A stretch of DNA of 64,000 nt from Ascidia mentula (lineage: Eukaryota; Chordata; Ascidiacea; Phlebobranchia; Ascidiidae): assembly GCA_947561715.1 (NCBI GenBank), contig OX387198.1, positions 16,740,001 to 16,804,000 of the forward strand, read 5' to 3'. Each line of letters begins with the position of its first letter. Within the stretch, counting starts at the first letter, position 1. Of the stretch, positions 21,901-34,029 are shown one piece after another. The notes under the pieces are model-generated. The model was given only the letters and a program-made list of their open reading frames with translations, was not told the DNA's origin and made no database searches. Position numbers and translations under genes: made by a program.

Positions 21901-24900
21901 TACGTACTGCCCGCGCTTCATTGCAGTGGCTTTTGCACATTAAGGAACAGGAAGGGATGCTTGCCAGATGGTTGACTACACTGGACACTTACAACTTTAA
22001 AGTGGTCCACAGACCGGGAAAGAAACACACGAATGCAGACGGGTTGTCGAGGCAGCGCTGTTGCCGGGAGGCACATTGGACAAAACACGACCGACCCCTT
22101 ACCTTCCGCAATCATCAGGTTTTGTAGAAAGATTCAATCGAACTTTATTGCAAATGCTTTCGTCTTATGTAAATGATAACCATAATGATTGGGATATTCA
22201 ACTTTCTTTCGTAATGATGGTAAACAGATCATCAGTCCACGAGTCCACCAAATACACCCCTAACAAACTTATGCTCGGACGGAAAGTGAATGTTCCTCTG
22301 TATCAGATATGGGGACTTCCTTCGAATCACCATGCTACAGCATGTCGGTGTCAGTATGTGGAAGACATGCGCCAGGCAATACGAAACGCGTACGCGTTGA
22401 CCAGGAGGGAACTAAAGCAATTTAGTGAAAGACAGAAGAAGACATATGACAAATCAGTTCTACCACAAGAATTTAATGTTGGCCAGTTTGTGTGGTATTA
22501 CTTTCCACCGAAAAGCAAAAACTCGGAAGAGGGTGGACAGGACCATTGTAGCGAGTTTGTGCGTATGTAGTCATGTGTGTCCGTGTGTCTGGTGATGCAT
22601 GTCGGCGTGTGTCTCGCTAATTTTGAGATTGGCCGGGGCGCAGTTGAATAAAGTGACGAGCTGTTGCAAGGAGTGTTTGAGAGCTGTTATCGGCTACATA
22701 AGCATGAAAATGGCATGATATATTTGGTACACTGGTGTGCAATGGTGTCAACATAACGAACTTTAACAAATATTGAACTGAAGGTAAGAAGAAGAACAAC
22801 AAACGTGAAGCTAAAACTCGCAAACGCCACACTAGCAGCATTCAGAACAAACGTGTTGGTGAGTTTCTGCATTGGTCTTTTTCCTCACACTCATATTGCC
22901 ATTTGCATCAGATGCAACCCAACACTTTCTATTTATTCGAAAAACCTAGCCTGAAACGTCAGGCGTTCCATAGATAAAGATATCAAGATTATTCTGTATA
23001 TTTTTGGTGTGTTCACAAAATTATCAACAACCTAATCCTAAAGTAACCGAGGCTGTCCAGGCAGGTGTTAAAATCCAGGATAAAAGTAAGCTTGAATTTC
23101 TTGGAAACATAAACCGAGTCATGTTGACTATGTGCTTTATTTCAATGCACTGTTAGTTGAAAGTTTATCATTTTTGTAGTTGACGAAAAGTTTACTGCAT
23201 AACCGAATGCGATCATGCACTTGTATACCGTTTTTGTTCAACTTGGTGACATGATTTAACAAACATTTTTAGGTGAGCGTCTCAAGTCAGATTTACGCAA
23301 CAGAGTAGAGTCCATCGCCAGCACAGAGTCGACACTTGCTGATTTTTCCGAACGACCCATAATCCCAGTCAAACTTTCCATAGTCAGTAAACCGCAACGA
23401 ATTGATGATGAGTTTCTAGCTGAAGGACATTACCACCGTAGAAACGACTTTGCTAAGGTTTACCATCGGCCGTCTGGTGACATCACCCCAGAACAAATGT
23501 TTACTTGGGCAAAGCAAAGAGCGAAAGAGGAGGCAGACAAAAAAATTCCAGAACGCGAGGTTAAAGCGAAAGAAGAATACGTGCAGATGCACGGCAATAT
23601 TGTGGGAGTTATCGGCCAAGCTGGAATCGGTAAAACAACTTCTGCCAAAAATTGGGCTTTGCAAGCTTTAACTAACACTCAGTTGTTTGGGAAAATATCT
23701 TTCTTTTTCTACATTATAATTCGAAACATCGATTTCACCAAGGAGATGACTTTTCTTCAGTTTTTACTTCACACCTTGCAAATTGACGATTATTTCGCAC
23801 CAGTTGTTGCAAAAGGTATCTTAGAGGCTCTTAAATTAGATAAAGATATTGCCATGATATTCGACGGCGTGGACGAGGCTGGTTTTGAATCATTTTCAAG
23901 AGAAGTACCCTTTCCATTGTTGAGAGAAAAGAATAAACCAGAAGTTTATCTCAAGCATTTGCTGAATGGAAATTTACTTCCTTGTGCTCGGAAGATATTT
24001 ACGTCACGACCAGCTCCATTCTATAAGCTCCATCCTTCACATAGACCAAGGTTTATTGTTGAAATCCTCGGCTTAACTCAAAACTCGCAAAAAGAGCTTG
24101 GAAAACAGATTTGCGGTGCAAAATATGACTCGATACATAAAAAGCTAGAAGACAACAAACATTTATTTGCTTACTCTTATGTGCCTGTAAATTTTATTTT
24201 GACTGTCAATTACCTAATAAATTTCGATGGTGATATTCAGTTTGTTTCACTTACTCAAGTTCTCGCTTTCACTTGTGTTAAATATTCACAAACTGAACAC
24301 CTCAAGGGTGAGCAACGAGAATTGGACAAGCTAGTAAAAATGGCTTTTGATGGTTTCAATAATCGAAAGATCATATTTAGCACTACAGATTTATTGGAAG
24401 CTGGCATTGATCATTCCACAGCCAATTCATTTTTGAACACTTCTGTTACAAAGAAAGGAAACCTAAAATTAACAATTTTAAATGGACAAAAGCATATATA
24501 TTTTTCTCACCTGATCTGGCAAGAGTTTTTCGTTGCGGTTTACCTGATGATGATCATGCCCTTACAGGAATTCAAGGAAAAATACTCCCTATTTATCGAG
24601 GATAGGTGGGAAGTTGTTGCCAGGTTTGCATTCGGACTTTGTGATTTGTCAGTTTTTGACGACCTAAAGTTGGTAGTTCCCGGATATAGATACGAAGATT
24701 GGAAAGCTAAGAATATTCTGCTCCAGAAGCTAATTATATCACATATGGAGAAAAACAACAACGAAAATATACTTCGTGTTTGCAGCTGGGCCCGTGAAGC
24801 AAATGATGAAGATATAACTTCATCTGTTTCCAGATTACTCTCAGATAATATGGACTTTTCAAGTTCTTCGATTCATTTGACTGATGTCGAAAACCTATGC

Positions 24901-27900
24901 TTCGTAATTCGAAACAGGGAAATGACAGTAAGTTAAAGAGTTCTTGCGAGCAAATCTTTTTACCACATATTAATTGTGCAAAAGCGGGCGCGGCAAACGT
25001 TGTGTTGGTCTAACATTCTGTAATGTAGGCGTTATGTGCCATTTAGTGTGCTCTATAGCGCCATTGATTTAAAGGTCATAGAATAACAAGGAAGTTGTCA
25101 TGACGTCAAGCTTGCCCTTTGTAGTTGTTTTATTTTTTTTAATTTAATTTTTTTGTCTGGTACTGGCACCATAGTTAGACAAATATGAAAAGTTGGGAAA
25201 AATGCGTCCTTAGAAAACCAATATGTTGATGTTAAAATCATTGCATCATCACATACACTAAAGAAACTTCTCCTATCCGACGACCCGATTGGAGACAGTG
25301 GGGCAGCTTCGGTTGCAAATTGAATCCACAGCATTGAATATATAGACCTGAGTAAATGCAGCCTGACAAGTGTTGGTGCCAAACATCTGTACCACAATAT
25401 TGAATGTTTATAGAAACCTGCAAGCGCCATCTGTTTGCCATCACCACATTAATCCTTACTCGCGCGACATAGGCGTCAGTGTTTGTTTTGTACAATCCCA
25501 ATGACTTGGACAAACCCAACACTTCTCAGAAAATGCTTGTAATGGTTCTCAAAAACAATGTTTTGATTTATTTCGAAACTTTTACCTCTAATGCAATGAT
25601 TTTAATTTTTCATCTGTCGTGAAACAACTTCTTTCGAAGAACATACAGTGCGTTGCAAACTTTGCACAGTTGAGGTGTAAGTTATATTTTTTCATCTTTA
25701 AATGCGGTATGTATAGAGCTTGTATATAGAAGTAACATTAACGCTGGGTTACATTATTACTATTGACAGTTCATTATTACTATTGACTTTATAGCCACAA
25801 TCTATTCAGGTAAAGAAGCTCAACCTATCCGACAATCCGATAGGTGACAGTGGAGCAGCTTTGGTTGCAAAACGCATTCACAACATTGAAGATGTAGACC
25901 TGGGTGGATGCAAACTGACAAGTGTTGGTGCTGAACATCTATCCGATAACATTAAATCGTTGAAGAATCCGGTAAGCATGATGTGTCTGGGTTTGTTGTG
26001 CGTAAATGTCAAACGTTTTTCGCCATCCATCCCGTGCCAAAAATTTGCGTGACCTTTTGTGTGTGGTAATGACATCAAATTGTTGGATAATACCCATTGT
26101 ACGATTTAGGGCCCGTGCTGGACAGAGACTGCACTGGGTTGAAAGGCAAATTGCAACAATTAATGGCTTGAAAGTAGTAACTTATATTTTATAAATGTTT
26201 CAATGAAATTTTTGAAATTATTTTGTAAATTAATGATGTTTTGATGCGTAGTTTGTTGTAATGATTTTCGAGATGCGCCAGGACCCAAATTTTAAAGACA
26301 AGCATTGAGCTTAGGGATGGGAGCAGTTTCCGTATTAATTTAGAATAGTGATACAAAGAACTGCGGTCTCGGTAAAAGAAACACTTTATATGAATGAAGG
26401 ATGCATTTTTTTAATGATTTAATGAACTTGCCGCATGAAGACCCCAGACTTGTAATGAAATACATCATTAAGTTTCCAAATTTTTAAAACAACTTTGGAG
26501 AATAACTTGTCTTTACAGGTAGGACAACAAATTATTTTGCGAAACAGTAAACCTGGATTTTAATCCCAAATTTTTCACAATGAAGCAATTGAAAGCCATC
26601 AATATTTGTTCGTAACACTAATGATACTCACACAAAAATGTACTTTTTCAGCTGAAGAAACTCAACTTATCTCTCAACCCGATTGGAGACAGCGGGGCAG
26701 CATCGGTCGCAAAAAGTATCCACAACATTGAAGATCTAAATCTGGGTAGATGCGACCTAACAAGTGTAGGTGCCGAACTACTCTCCGACAACATATGCTC
26801 TTTACAGAATCCGGTAAGGGTGAACTATTTAAGTGTAGGGGCCTTCAGTGATAAATAAATGCAAAATATGTTTTACCAAACAAACGCACTGGAGGACGCA
26901 TATCTGTATTTCTATCAAAATAAGCTTCATCGAAATGCCCACCTTGTAATGTATCCTCTGTCACAATAGAAGTAGGACGTCACAAAGCAACCAGTGATTC
27001 GTAGGGGTTAATTTTTCGGTTGAGTGACGCATATGCATGTGCTGTTGCTAAGGCGAATTTAAGCGAGTTTCGTGTAGTGGGGTTTCGAGACCCCATTCAT
27101 TTGTGGTTTTGTGAAAGATCCATCCCGCATCCACGCATTCTGGTCAAAATTAGTCGCCGCGCAAGGGCATTATTGACCTCTGAGGGCATTTGATCCCTCC
27201 CTGTCGGACATTATTTGGGGTAAATATACATCTGGATTTTGAAAGAAAATGAATCGTTTAAGTATCATATCTATCGCGGTTCAATGATATCAAGAAAAGG
27301 CGACAATTGCAAAACCAGTTAGTTGCAAGTAGAATCACCAAGATTGTTTTTCAGTTAAATAACAAACTTCATCGTTTAACTTTCCACATGAAAACCCCAT
27401 ACTTGGAATAAAAAACATCATTAAGTTTCCAAATTTTTAAAACAACTTTGGAGAATAACTTGTCTTTACAGGTAGGACAACAAATTTTTTGCGAAAGCGT
27501 AAACCTGGATTTTAATCCTATATATTCCACAATGAAGCAATTGAAAGCCATCAATATTAATTCGATATATATTAATTATACTCACAAAAAAATGTACTTT
27601 TTCAGCTGAAGAAACTGAACATATCCTTTAACCCGATTGGAGACAGCGGGGCAGCTTCGGTTGCAAATTGCATCGAAAACGTTGAACAATTAGACCTGAG
27701 TAAATGCGACCTGACTAATGTTGGTGTCGAAGAACTGTCCGACAACATATGCTCTTTGAAGAATCCGGTAAGCGTGAACTATTTAGGTGCAGGGGCCTTC
27801 AGTGATGAATGAATACAATATACGTTTTACCCAAGATATCAAACAAACGCACTGGAGGACGTATATCTGTGTTCTATTTAAATAAGCTTTGCATTGTGTG

Positions 27901-30900
27901 TTGTTCCATCCAGGAGCAATAATTTCTTTTTTAACTAGGAAGAGTATTAGGTTCCTATACAAGTCACAAAACCCAGCAACGGTCATTGGAAAAAAACAAG
28001 CGGAAAGGTCGGCGGAGGTGCATTATTGCATGGGGCCTTAAAAACAGGATTTCTTTGGTTAAATTGCAATTTTTTGTGCAATAGCTTTTGAGGTCATCGA
28101 TTATCGTCGACAACATAAATAAATTATTGCTTAAACTTTTACCTATTTATTCAGCTGAAGAGACTCGACTTATCTTACAACCCCATAGTGGACATCTTGG
28201 CGGCTTCCGTGGGAAGATGCATCAAAAATATCGAAAATGTAGAGCTGAGGAAATGCGACCTGACAAACGTTGGTGCCAAATATCTTTCAGAGTATATAGA
28301 AATGTTGGAAAATCCGGTAAGGCTCAACCAACCAACCATATATTCTTTATGCTATCGTTTAATAATAATATAAATATAAACAAGTAGTTTGTCCTTGTTG
28401 CACAGTGGTTCCTAACCTTAATTATATCGCTTAAGTCCAGCACTGTTTTTTTTTAAATATGACCCAAATGAGTGATTTTGGTTAACATAAATGTTGTGTA
28501 AAAGTAATAAAACAATAAAATCTTAAACATTATAGCTTCCATCGAAATAACATTAAATGTTCGCTTTGCTTGAACACTTTCAAGCAAACGTAAAATTTCC
28601 AAACAAAACACACTTGCATCAGTTAATATTTGTAACATAACATTCCACTTTCATACACAGCCAGCTAACCTTGTCACAGGGGTTTGACCGCGCCGTCAGG
28701 AAAGAACAATATTCTTTTATTCTGCGGCACAGTTAACAAACTGTGACACGTTCACTAAACAAACAAACACATATTAGCGAACAGTCACACACTCCCCCCC
28801 GAAAAATTAATAAATCGCAGCAACTTTCAATTTTTACAACACAATTTCGACGCGCGTTTGTATCAATCGTTTATCAGTGTTTCTCAGCGACCATTGTCGC
28901 CGGGTCATCGTGTGGCAGGTGATCGTCTCCTCTCCCATCAATTGGTACGACCACACACAGCTTGTGAATGGGTCTTCGCACAATCGTTCCTCTCGATCGA
29001 ATTCGAACACTGCGGACCACACCGAAGTCATCAGGTTTGGTTGATTCAACGCGACCGATCGACCAAGAACGTTTGGGGGCAGCATCATCAACCAGAAGGA
29101 CCACATCACCGACCTGGACATTTCTCTTCTCATGATGCCACTTCTGGCGAGCGATGATTGTACGCAAGTATTACCGAGACCATTGTCTCCAAAATTGATC
29201 TGCAATATATTGGACCTTGCGCCAACCCCGGCGCGCGTAGCAGTCACGATCACTTGTGACGGTTGGAGGAAACGCTCCGGACGGATTTATCCTTAGCAAG
29301 TGATTAGGTGTCAATGGTGACTCACTAACGTCATCAAGTGTGACCGGAGTCAGGGGTCACGAGTTAATAATTGATTCCGCTTCAAGCAGAAACGTTTGCA
29401 GTTGATCATCGTTGAGGACTCGTTCGTTCGTCAACAAGGAGAGGACGCGTCGAACAGACCGAATCATCCTTTCGCAGGCACCTCCCATGTGACTTGCACC
29501 AGGTGGGTTAAAGTGCCACTGAACTTCTTTCTTTTTGAAGAACTCTTCTATTTGGTTCTGGTTCCATTCACGTACGGCGTCACGAAGAACAAGCGCGGCA
29601 CCCACAGAATCCGTGCCGTTATCGGAATAAACTTACAGCACTTCGCCGCGACGACCAATAAATCTGCGAAAGTCATTTATAAAGGCATCGGTGCTTAGGT
29701 CATGTGCCACCTCGAGATGAATTGCTCTTGTAGTTAGGCATGTAAAGAGACAACCCCATCTCTTAACTTCGCAGCGCCTTTGTTTGACGACTAGAGGTCC
29801 GACCAACTCGGCTTCAGCCGTCTGCAGCTCTCAGGGCCGAGGAGCCAAATCTCGCGGTTCTCGCACTTCGCAGAATTGCCTTCAAACGCAAAAGCCATGC
29901 AGCAGCACGTTTAAGTTGATACAACGAGAAAAATTTCGTTATTAAAACATCCTTGGGAGGACATTTTTCTACCACAGTAAACACACCACAAGATTTCTAA
30001 TGAAATACATTAACCTCAACAGGATCTGTAGCAGCGTCACCAAACATATTTGGCCAGTAGTCGGGGGTCTTCTTGAGAAACGACGGTCCGTCAAACCACA
30101 ATTCATTCCTCACCAGGGCATCGGCTGGGACTCCCCTCGAAGCCAAATCAGCAGGATTTTCCGTCGTCGGAACATGTTTCCAGTTCTTCACACAGGTATT
30201 CTTCTCGATCATAGCCAAACGACGAGAGACAAACAACGGAAATCTTCGTTTATCATTTTTAATGCTTTGCAGCACCACAGACGAATCCGTCCAAAATATG
30301 GAGGGACGTAGGTCCAAACACATTTCCTTTCTGACAGTCAGTTCCACGTCCACAGCCAGAACAGCAGCCATCAGTTCCAACCGTGGAATAGAATTTTCAC
30401 CCTGGGGTGTTAGGCGACATTTACTCATAACCAAGGTACAGGTCACTTCGCTTTCTTTATTCGTTGATCGGAGGTAGCACACAGCTCCGTAGGCTTCTTT
30501 GGATGCGTCAGCAAACACATGAAGTTGACTTCTTATCACATTGGCGCTGACACCAAAACCAAATGATCGTGGAATGCGCCTTTCCTGAAGGCTGTGTAAG
30601 CAGACTAACCACTTCTCCCATTTTCGTAAGTCCTTAGCAGGCATCTCTTCGCACCATTTAATTTCTTGCTTACACAAGCTTCTATAAATAAGCCGGGCTC
30701 GCAACACGACGGGGGTAACAAAACCCAATGTGCCGAATAGAGAATTCATAGTTGACAAGAGGCCTCGGCGAGTGCGCGGCTTCATTGGCAACGAAACAGC
30801 AAATATAAATGCGTCAGTATGAACATTCCACTGTATACCGAGCACACGCTCTTGTAATTCAGCGTCCATCGGGCGCACCTACAAAGCAATTAATAATTAA

Positions 30901-33378
30901 TTTTTCGGTAAGCGATCAAGAATCTCCTTGCAGTTTGACAACCACTTGGTCAAGCGAAATCCACCCTTCTCAAGCAAGGAGCGCAGACCATCGACAAGCT
31001 GCAATCCAGTTTCAACGTCTGTCACCGATGTGAGGCAATCAACAACGTAGAAATTACGTTCAACCGTAGGCAACAATGGGTTCAAATTCACTCCCAAAAT
31101 CTCTAGCGGTTTGACGTAAACAAAAGGTTGCGCAGCTTGGAGACGAAGTTGCCCCGAAGAGATGTACATTCATTCTGTGGGGCACAGGCTCACCTGAAAG
31201 GTTCCCACCAGGCCAACAAAGGAAACACAAACTGTCACGATCACGAGGGGCAACTCTCACTTGGTAAAACATGGCCTCAATGTCAGCTACCAAGGCAATT
31301 GGCGACTTGCGGAAGCGCAACAAGACGCCAAGTAGACTGTTGACAAGATCAGGACCTTGCATCAACGCTTGGTTCAAAGACAGTCCACGGTATTGAGCTG
31401 CGTAATCAAACACAACATGCAACTTACCAGGTTTGTGAGGGTTCACAACACCATGTTGAGGTATGTACCACGTCCGACGTTTGGTTATCAGTTCCTCCTC
31501 TGGTACTTCTTCGGCTAATCCTTTGTCGATTGTTGCTTGCATTTGCTCAGTGTACTTCTGATGCATTTTCTCGTCGTTGCTCAATCGACGTTTCAACGAT
31601 TCCAATCTTTTGTTGGCCATCTTCAGATTGTTAGGCAAAATTTGATGATCATGTCTCCACGGCAGTGGCAATTCATAATGTCCATCAATGTATAGGATGG
31701 AGTCCTTTATCAATTGGTACGTCCTCCGATCTTCCCTGGAGAAAGGACTTCCAAACAATTCGTCTTCTTCTTTGGGGATCAGGTCACTCTCGTCGCTTAG
31801 AAACATGGTATGGGCGGCGTCCATGACGCAAGCAAAGTTGGCATCTGCAGCAGATTTGCGGACAGCCTCGAGCGATCGACCTAGTAAAGAGGCGTCTTCA
31901 CGGCATCCGAGCATTCGTCGTTTCCAGGACGACTGCACTGTACGCGATGTGCCACAGGTACATTAGCACCAATCAACAATGTGACAGTTCCACCAGCAAT
32001 GGAAGACAGTTGTAGACTCCTTATTGATGGGTGCATCTTCCGAGTTTTCCAGGTGGGAGACTTGTTCGGTTTCACAGGTATTTGTTGAACAACTACTACT
32101 TCTGGCAAGTTTATTTGCTCACCTCCATCAAGTGGTTCGACTGACACGGAAATTGCGGCAATGGAAGTGGTCCCATGGCGAACAACGACAGGTACAACAT
32201 TCAGGTACACACCAGACGCGTTGACACTTGCACTGTACACGCGACTTCGGATCGTACAGCAAGCAGGATTGTTATTCTTTACCCCTTCGGATACAGTAGG
32301 AGGGGCTGGGTGATGGAGCAATTTGTGGTGCGATTTACCATCGCATCCGTTGACAAAACAACTTTGACTGGAATCACAGTCACTAGCACGGTGGCCAGCC
32401 TTTAAACACTTAAAACACAAACCCATTGAACGCACGAACCTGTTTCAAAGTTTGCATTTACTGGGGGCAGGAACTCACGTAGCGCTGAAAGATCTTGCGG
32501 CGTTTTCATAAGACTCTCTGCACAAGCGTAGCTATCTTGTAGAGCCTTTAAAGCCTCTACAATTTCGTTTTCTTGATCTTCCGTCATACGGTTTACTTGT
32601 GATGCAATTTCACGGCGTGGCAATGTCCGTGGTGACCAAATCAATCGTCGATCCTTCGCTTGTTGGCGATTCCTAGTTTGTTAACGATGTAACACGGCCA
32701 GCTAACCTTGTCACAGGGGTTTGACCGCGCCGTCAGGAAAGAACAATATTCTTTTATTCTGCGGCACAGTTAACAAACTGTGACACGTTCACTAAACAAA
32801 TATACACATATTAGCGAACAGTCACACATGCAACATGACATACGGTATTAAACTCACCAATACAAGATGCACAAAGGACCGACTTCGAATCGCATTCGGT
32901 TGCACCAGGTAAATATACGTTATTCAGTTTCTATTCAAGTTACCAACTTGAGTCAATTCACTGCAATTCACAATAGATATTTTCATTTAACCACAAAAAA
33001 ACAGTTTACTGCACGCGGACAAGTTCAACACTAGTTCAACATTAAGACTGCTGGCACTACCCTTGCATCATACAGTTGGTAGGGGCATTATGACGTTTCT
33101 ATTGTTGTGAAATTTCCTCACATGCAAAGTTACACGCACAGAAATCTTACATATAATTTCATCCTTTGTTTTCATGTTTTAGTTCTCAGGCTTTTATTTT
33201 GTCATTTATTTAGATGGAGTCTCTGATTCTTTCCGGAAATGACTTGGACGATGAATGTGTTGAGTCATTGGTTGGATGTGTTCACAACATAAAGAGATTT
33301 CTTGCCATGGATTGTGATTTTACACAGGCAGGGAAGGATAAAATTACATCTAATACCCAAGGAGTAGTTCAACTTTAA
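18921..33378 (+). CDS. NLR-B: NACHT-LRR receptor with retroelements in two introns
   Basis: Probable cytosolic sensor of the NLR family. Exons: 18921-18990, 19161-19268 (GVQGNV motif), 22784-22858 (Lys/Arg-rich), 23008-23085 (acceptor mutated, see separate entry), 23273-24927 (NACHT), LRR exons 25810-25971, 26652-26813, 27606-27767 and 28155-28316, terminal exon 33214-33378 ending VVQL. If all are joined the protein is 932 residues, or 906 without the fourth exon; both keep frame. Walker [10 protein letters not shown] is near residue 225, Walker B IFDGVDEA follows, sensor-like KIFTSRPAP, and the [13 protein letters not shown] helix typical of the NLR superhelical region. LRRs cover about residues 663-878. 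No death-fold domain is visible. A Ty3 element lies in intron 2 and a BEL element before the last exon; neither interrupts coding sequence. Whether such long introns splice correctly is unknown. Confidence 0.8.
19352..19504 (+). repeat. 5' LTR of Ty3 element
   Basis: 153 bp, TGTAGCGA to GGCTACA, with an AATAAA-like AATAAAG near its 3' third. The following TTTGCGAGCACGCC should hold the primer-binding site, but I cannot assign a tRNA. Confidence 0.9.
19558..22570 (+). pseudogene. Ty3 gag-pol remnant
   Basis: Segments in order: gag capsid 19558-19833 and, frameshifted, 19814-20128 ending in the knuckle [14 protein letters not shown]; protease in 20095-20748 with [11 protein letters not shown] (Leu in place of the usual Ala after DTG); RT 20859-21170 with [13 protein letters not shown] and [11 protein letters not shown]; an in-frame TAA just before [20 protein letters not shown] active site [10 protein letters not shown] at about 21270; RNase H with [17 protein letters not shown] in 21510-22127 and its [14 protein letters not shown] end; integrase tail 22061-22570 from [14 protein letters not shown]. 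The integrase zinc-binding domain and first two catalytic acidic residues are deleted. The copy cannot move by itself. Confidence 0.93.
22547..22698 (+). repeat. 3' LTR of Ty3 element
   Basis: 152 bp copy of 19352-19504, preceded by a purine-rich tract and followed by TAAG. Confidence 0.9.
23001..23085 (+). other. NLR-B exon 4 with mutated splice acceptor
   Basis: NLR-A exon 4 (2277-2354) is preceded by TTTTTAG. In NLR-B the same place reads TTTTTGG (23006-23007 GG), while the exon body 23008-23085 and its donor GTAAGC are intact. Since the exon is 78 bp and phase 1 on both sides, skipping it removes 26 residues without a frameshift. Confidence 0.75.
25258..25419 (+). pseudogene. Dead LRR exon (NLR-B)
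   Basis: Full-length LRR-exon homology, but no AG acceptor, internal TGA and TAG codons, and the donor changed from CCGGTAAG to CCTGCAAG. It is the ortholog of the live first LRR exon of NLR-C (43632-43793). Confidence 0.8.
25810..28316 (+). CDS. NLR-B LRR exon array (4 live exons)
   Basis: Exons 25810-25971, 26652-26813, 27606-27767 and 28155-28316, each 162 bp, phase 0, open, with consensus splice sites. The introns before the second and third exons share the same ~180-bp block (about 26430-26600 and 27390-27560), showing that exon-plus-intron modules were duplicated in tandem. Confidence 0.85.
28655..28797 (-). repeat. Short 3' LTR of BEL element
   Basis: Matches only the last ~140 bp of the 464-bp 5' LTR. 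On the minus strand it starts TGTGTGACTG directly after the tract TTTTCGGGGGGGAG, which looks like a polypurine tract. Confidence 0.8.
28834..29253 (-). pseudogene. BEL integrase C-terminal domain remnant
   Basis: Minus-strand frames contain [18 protein letters not shown] followed by GRVESTKP and [17 protein letters not shown], the signature of the C-terminal domain that ends BEL/Pao integrases (Pfam DUF5641 type). One frameshift near 29170. Confidence 0.8.
29357..29996 (-). pseudogene. BEL integrase core remnant
   Basis: Contains [20 protein letters not shown] with the third catalytic Glu region and, upstream in a broken frame, a [11 protein letters not shown] stretch around the second catalytic Asp. 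Stops and frameshifts between 29605 and 29996 interrupt it. Confidence 0.8.
29997..30878 (-). pseudogene. BEL RNase H region
   Basis: Open frame of 293 codons. It holds [17 protein letters not shown], the RNase H-like [28 protein letters not shown] and [12 protein letters not shown], and the [14 protein letters not shown] motif, all typical of BEL pol. Ends at a stop before the integrase. Confidence 0.9.
30897..31938 (-). pseudogene. BEL reverse transcriptase with mutated active site
   Basis: Upstream frame 31938-31060 has [40 protein letters not shown] and [12 protein letters not shown]. The overlapping frame 31169-30897 continues with [10 protein letters not shown], where the usual YVDD has become YVVD, so one catalytic Asp is lost. 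A frameshift joins the two frames. Confidence 0.9.
31881..32644 (-). pseudogene. BEL gag and protease remnant
   Basis: Frame 32644-32402 is a gag tail ([20 protein letters not shown]). Frame 32435-31881 begins with two knuckles ([14 protein letters not shown] and [16 protein letters not shown]) and continues into the protease region, whose end [12 protein letters not shown] is typical of BEL A17-type proteases. Much of gag is deleted. Confidence 0.85.
32688..33151 (-). repeat. Full-length 5' LTR of BEL element
   Basis: 464 bp, ends TGTAA and TTACA as a 5-bp terminal inverted repeat. The reverse complement of 63477-63950 matches it throughout, which fixes both LTR ends independently. Confidence 0.85.
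33214..33378 (+). CDS. NLR-B terminal exon
   Basis: Acceptor TTTAG then [19 protein letters not shown], a last half LRR, and the conserved end [12 protein letters not shown] then VVQL and TAA. The internal ATG is not the gene start. Confidence 0.85.
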   Translation: MESLILSGNDLDDECVESLVGCVHNIKRFLAMDCDFTQAGKDKITSNTQGVVQL

Positions 33379-33859
33379 ATCCTAAAACAATGTTTTGCAA
33401 AAAACAAAACTCTTTCTTCTCTTTTTGTAAAGACACGGTTTTAACAAATATTTAGTTTCTAACGTCAATATATGGCAAAAGGGTGCAAATATGATTTCAT
33501 TAAATGATCAAAGTAAACGAAAAATGCAACAAGACATATCGTTTTGGGTTAACGTAACAAGAATTGCGAATTGGGGTTTGTACTAAAATTCTAATCTGCT
33601 TAATCGTGCTCGATAGTTGTTGTAATTTTTCTTATTTGAATTTGAACTTTGATTTTTGGACTTGAATCTCATTTTTTACTACAGTTTGAACACAAGTCTA
33701 TCACTCTGCAAAGGTTTATTCATTGTTTTTAAAATTTGTCTGAGGCATTTAAAAACTTCTGTGGCACACAGAAATGTTTACATTGATTATAAAAAATAGT
33801 TATGCAAAATTTTTCTGCTGCGAGATTGTATTGGCAAAAGTACTTGTTTTTCAAGAACA

Positions 33860-33865
33860 AATAAA
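33860..33865 (+). terminator. Conserved AATAAA poly(A) signal, NLR-B
   Basis: Same context as the NLR-A hexamer, 482 bp after the stop codon. Confidence 0.5.
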
Positions 33866-34029
33866 ACTAATTTGTTGTTTTAATGTTCCTTTCCAGTCGG
33901 GTCGAAAGCAGTTTGTAAACTCACGCGATTAAAACTGAACGTTCTATGAAAATTTCTAGTCGTCATCAATAGAGTTTTCAACGATAACTAAATATTTTCT
34001 TTTTATCCTGGGAAAAAAATGCACACATT

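Larger units (their letters stand above)
19352..22698 (+). mobile_element. Ty3-type LTR retrotransposon, deleted, in NLR-B intron 2
   Basis: Flanked by a 4-bp duplication TAAG (19348-19351 and 22699-22702). LTRs 19352-19504 and 22547-22698 start TGTAGCG and end GGCTACA; they differ at about 8 positions and one indel by eye. A purine-rich tract (GGAAGAGGGTGGACAGG) precedes the 3' LTR. Order inside: gag with CCHC knuckle, protease, reverse transcriptase, RNase H, then only the C-terminal part of integrase. Intron sequence on both sides matches uninterrupted NLR-A around 1930-1940. Confidence 0.95.
28655..33151 (-). mobile_element. BEL/Pao retrotransposon in NLR-B last intron
   Basis: Inserted between sequence matching NLR-A intron around 9865-9885. 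On the minus strand it has a 464-bp 5' LTR (33151-32688, TGTAAGAT to GTGTTACA), gag, protease, RT, RNase H, integrase and a C-terminal domain, a poly-G tract, and a 3' LTR of only about 140 bp. Host bases at the two edges (TCAT and TATA) are too degraded to prove the target duplication. Frames are broken in many places. Confidence 0.9.

Noticed and set aside
28088..28387. Plus-strand 99-codon frame over the last NLR-B LRR exon
   Set aside because: Reads the LRR exon in the wrong frame; the phase-0 frame gives a canonical LRR.
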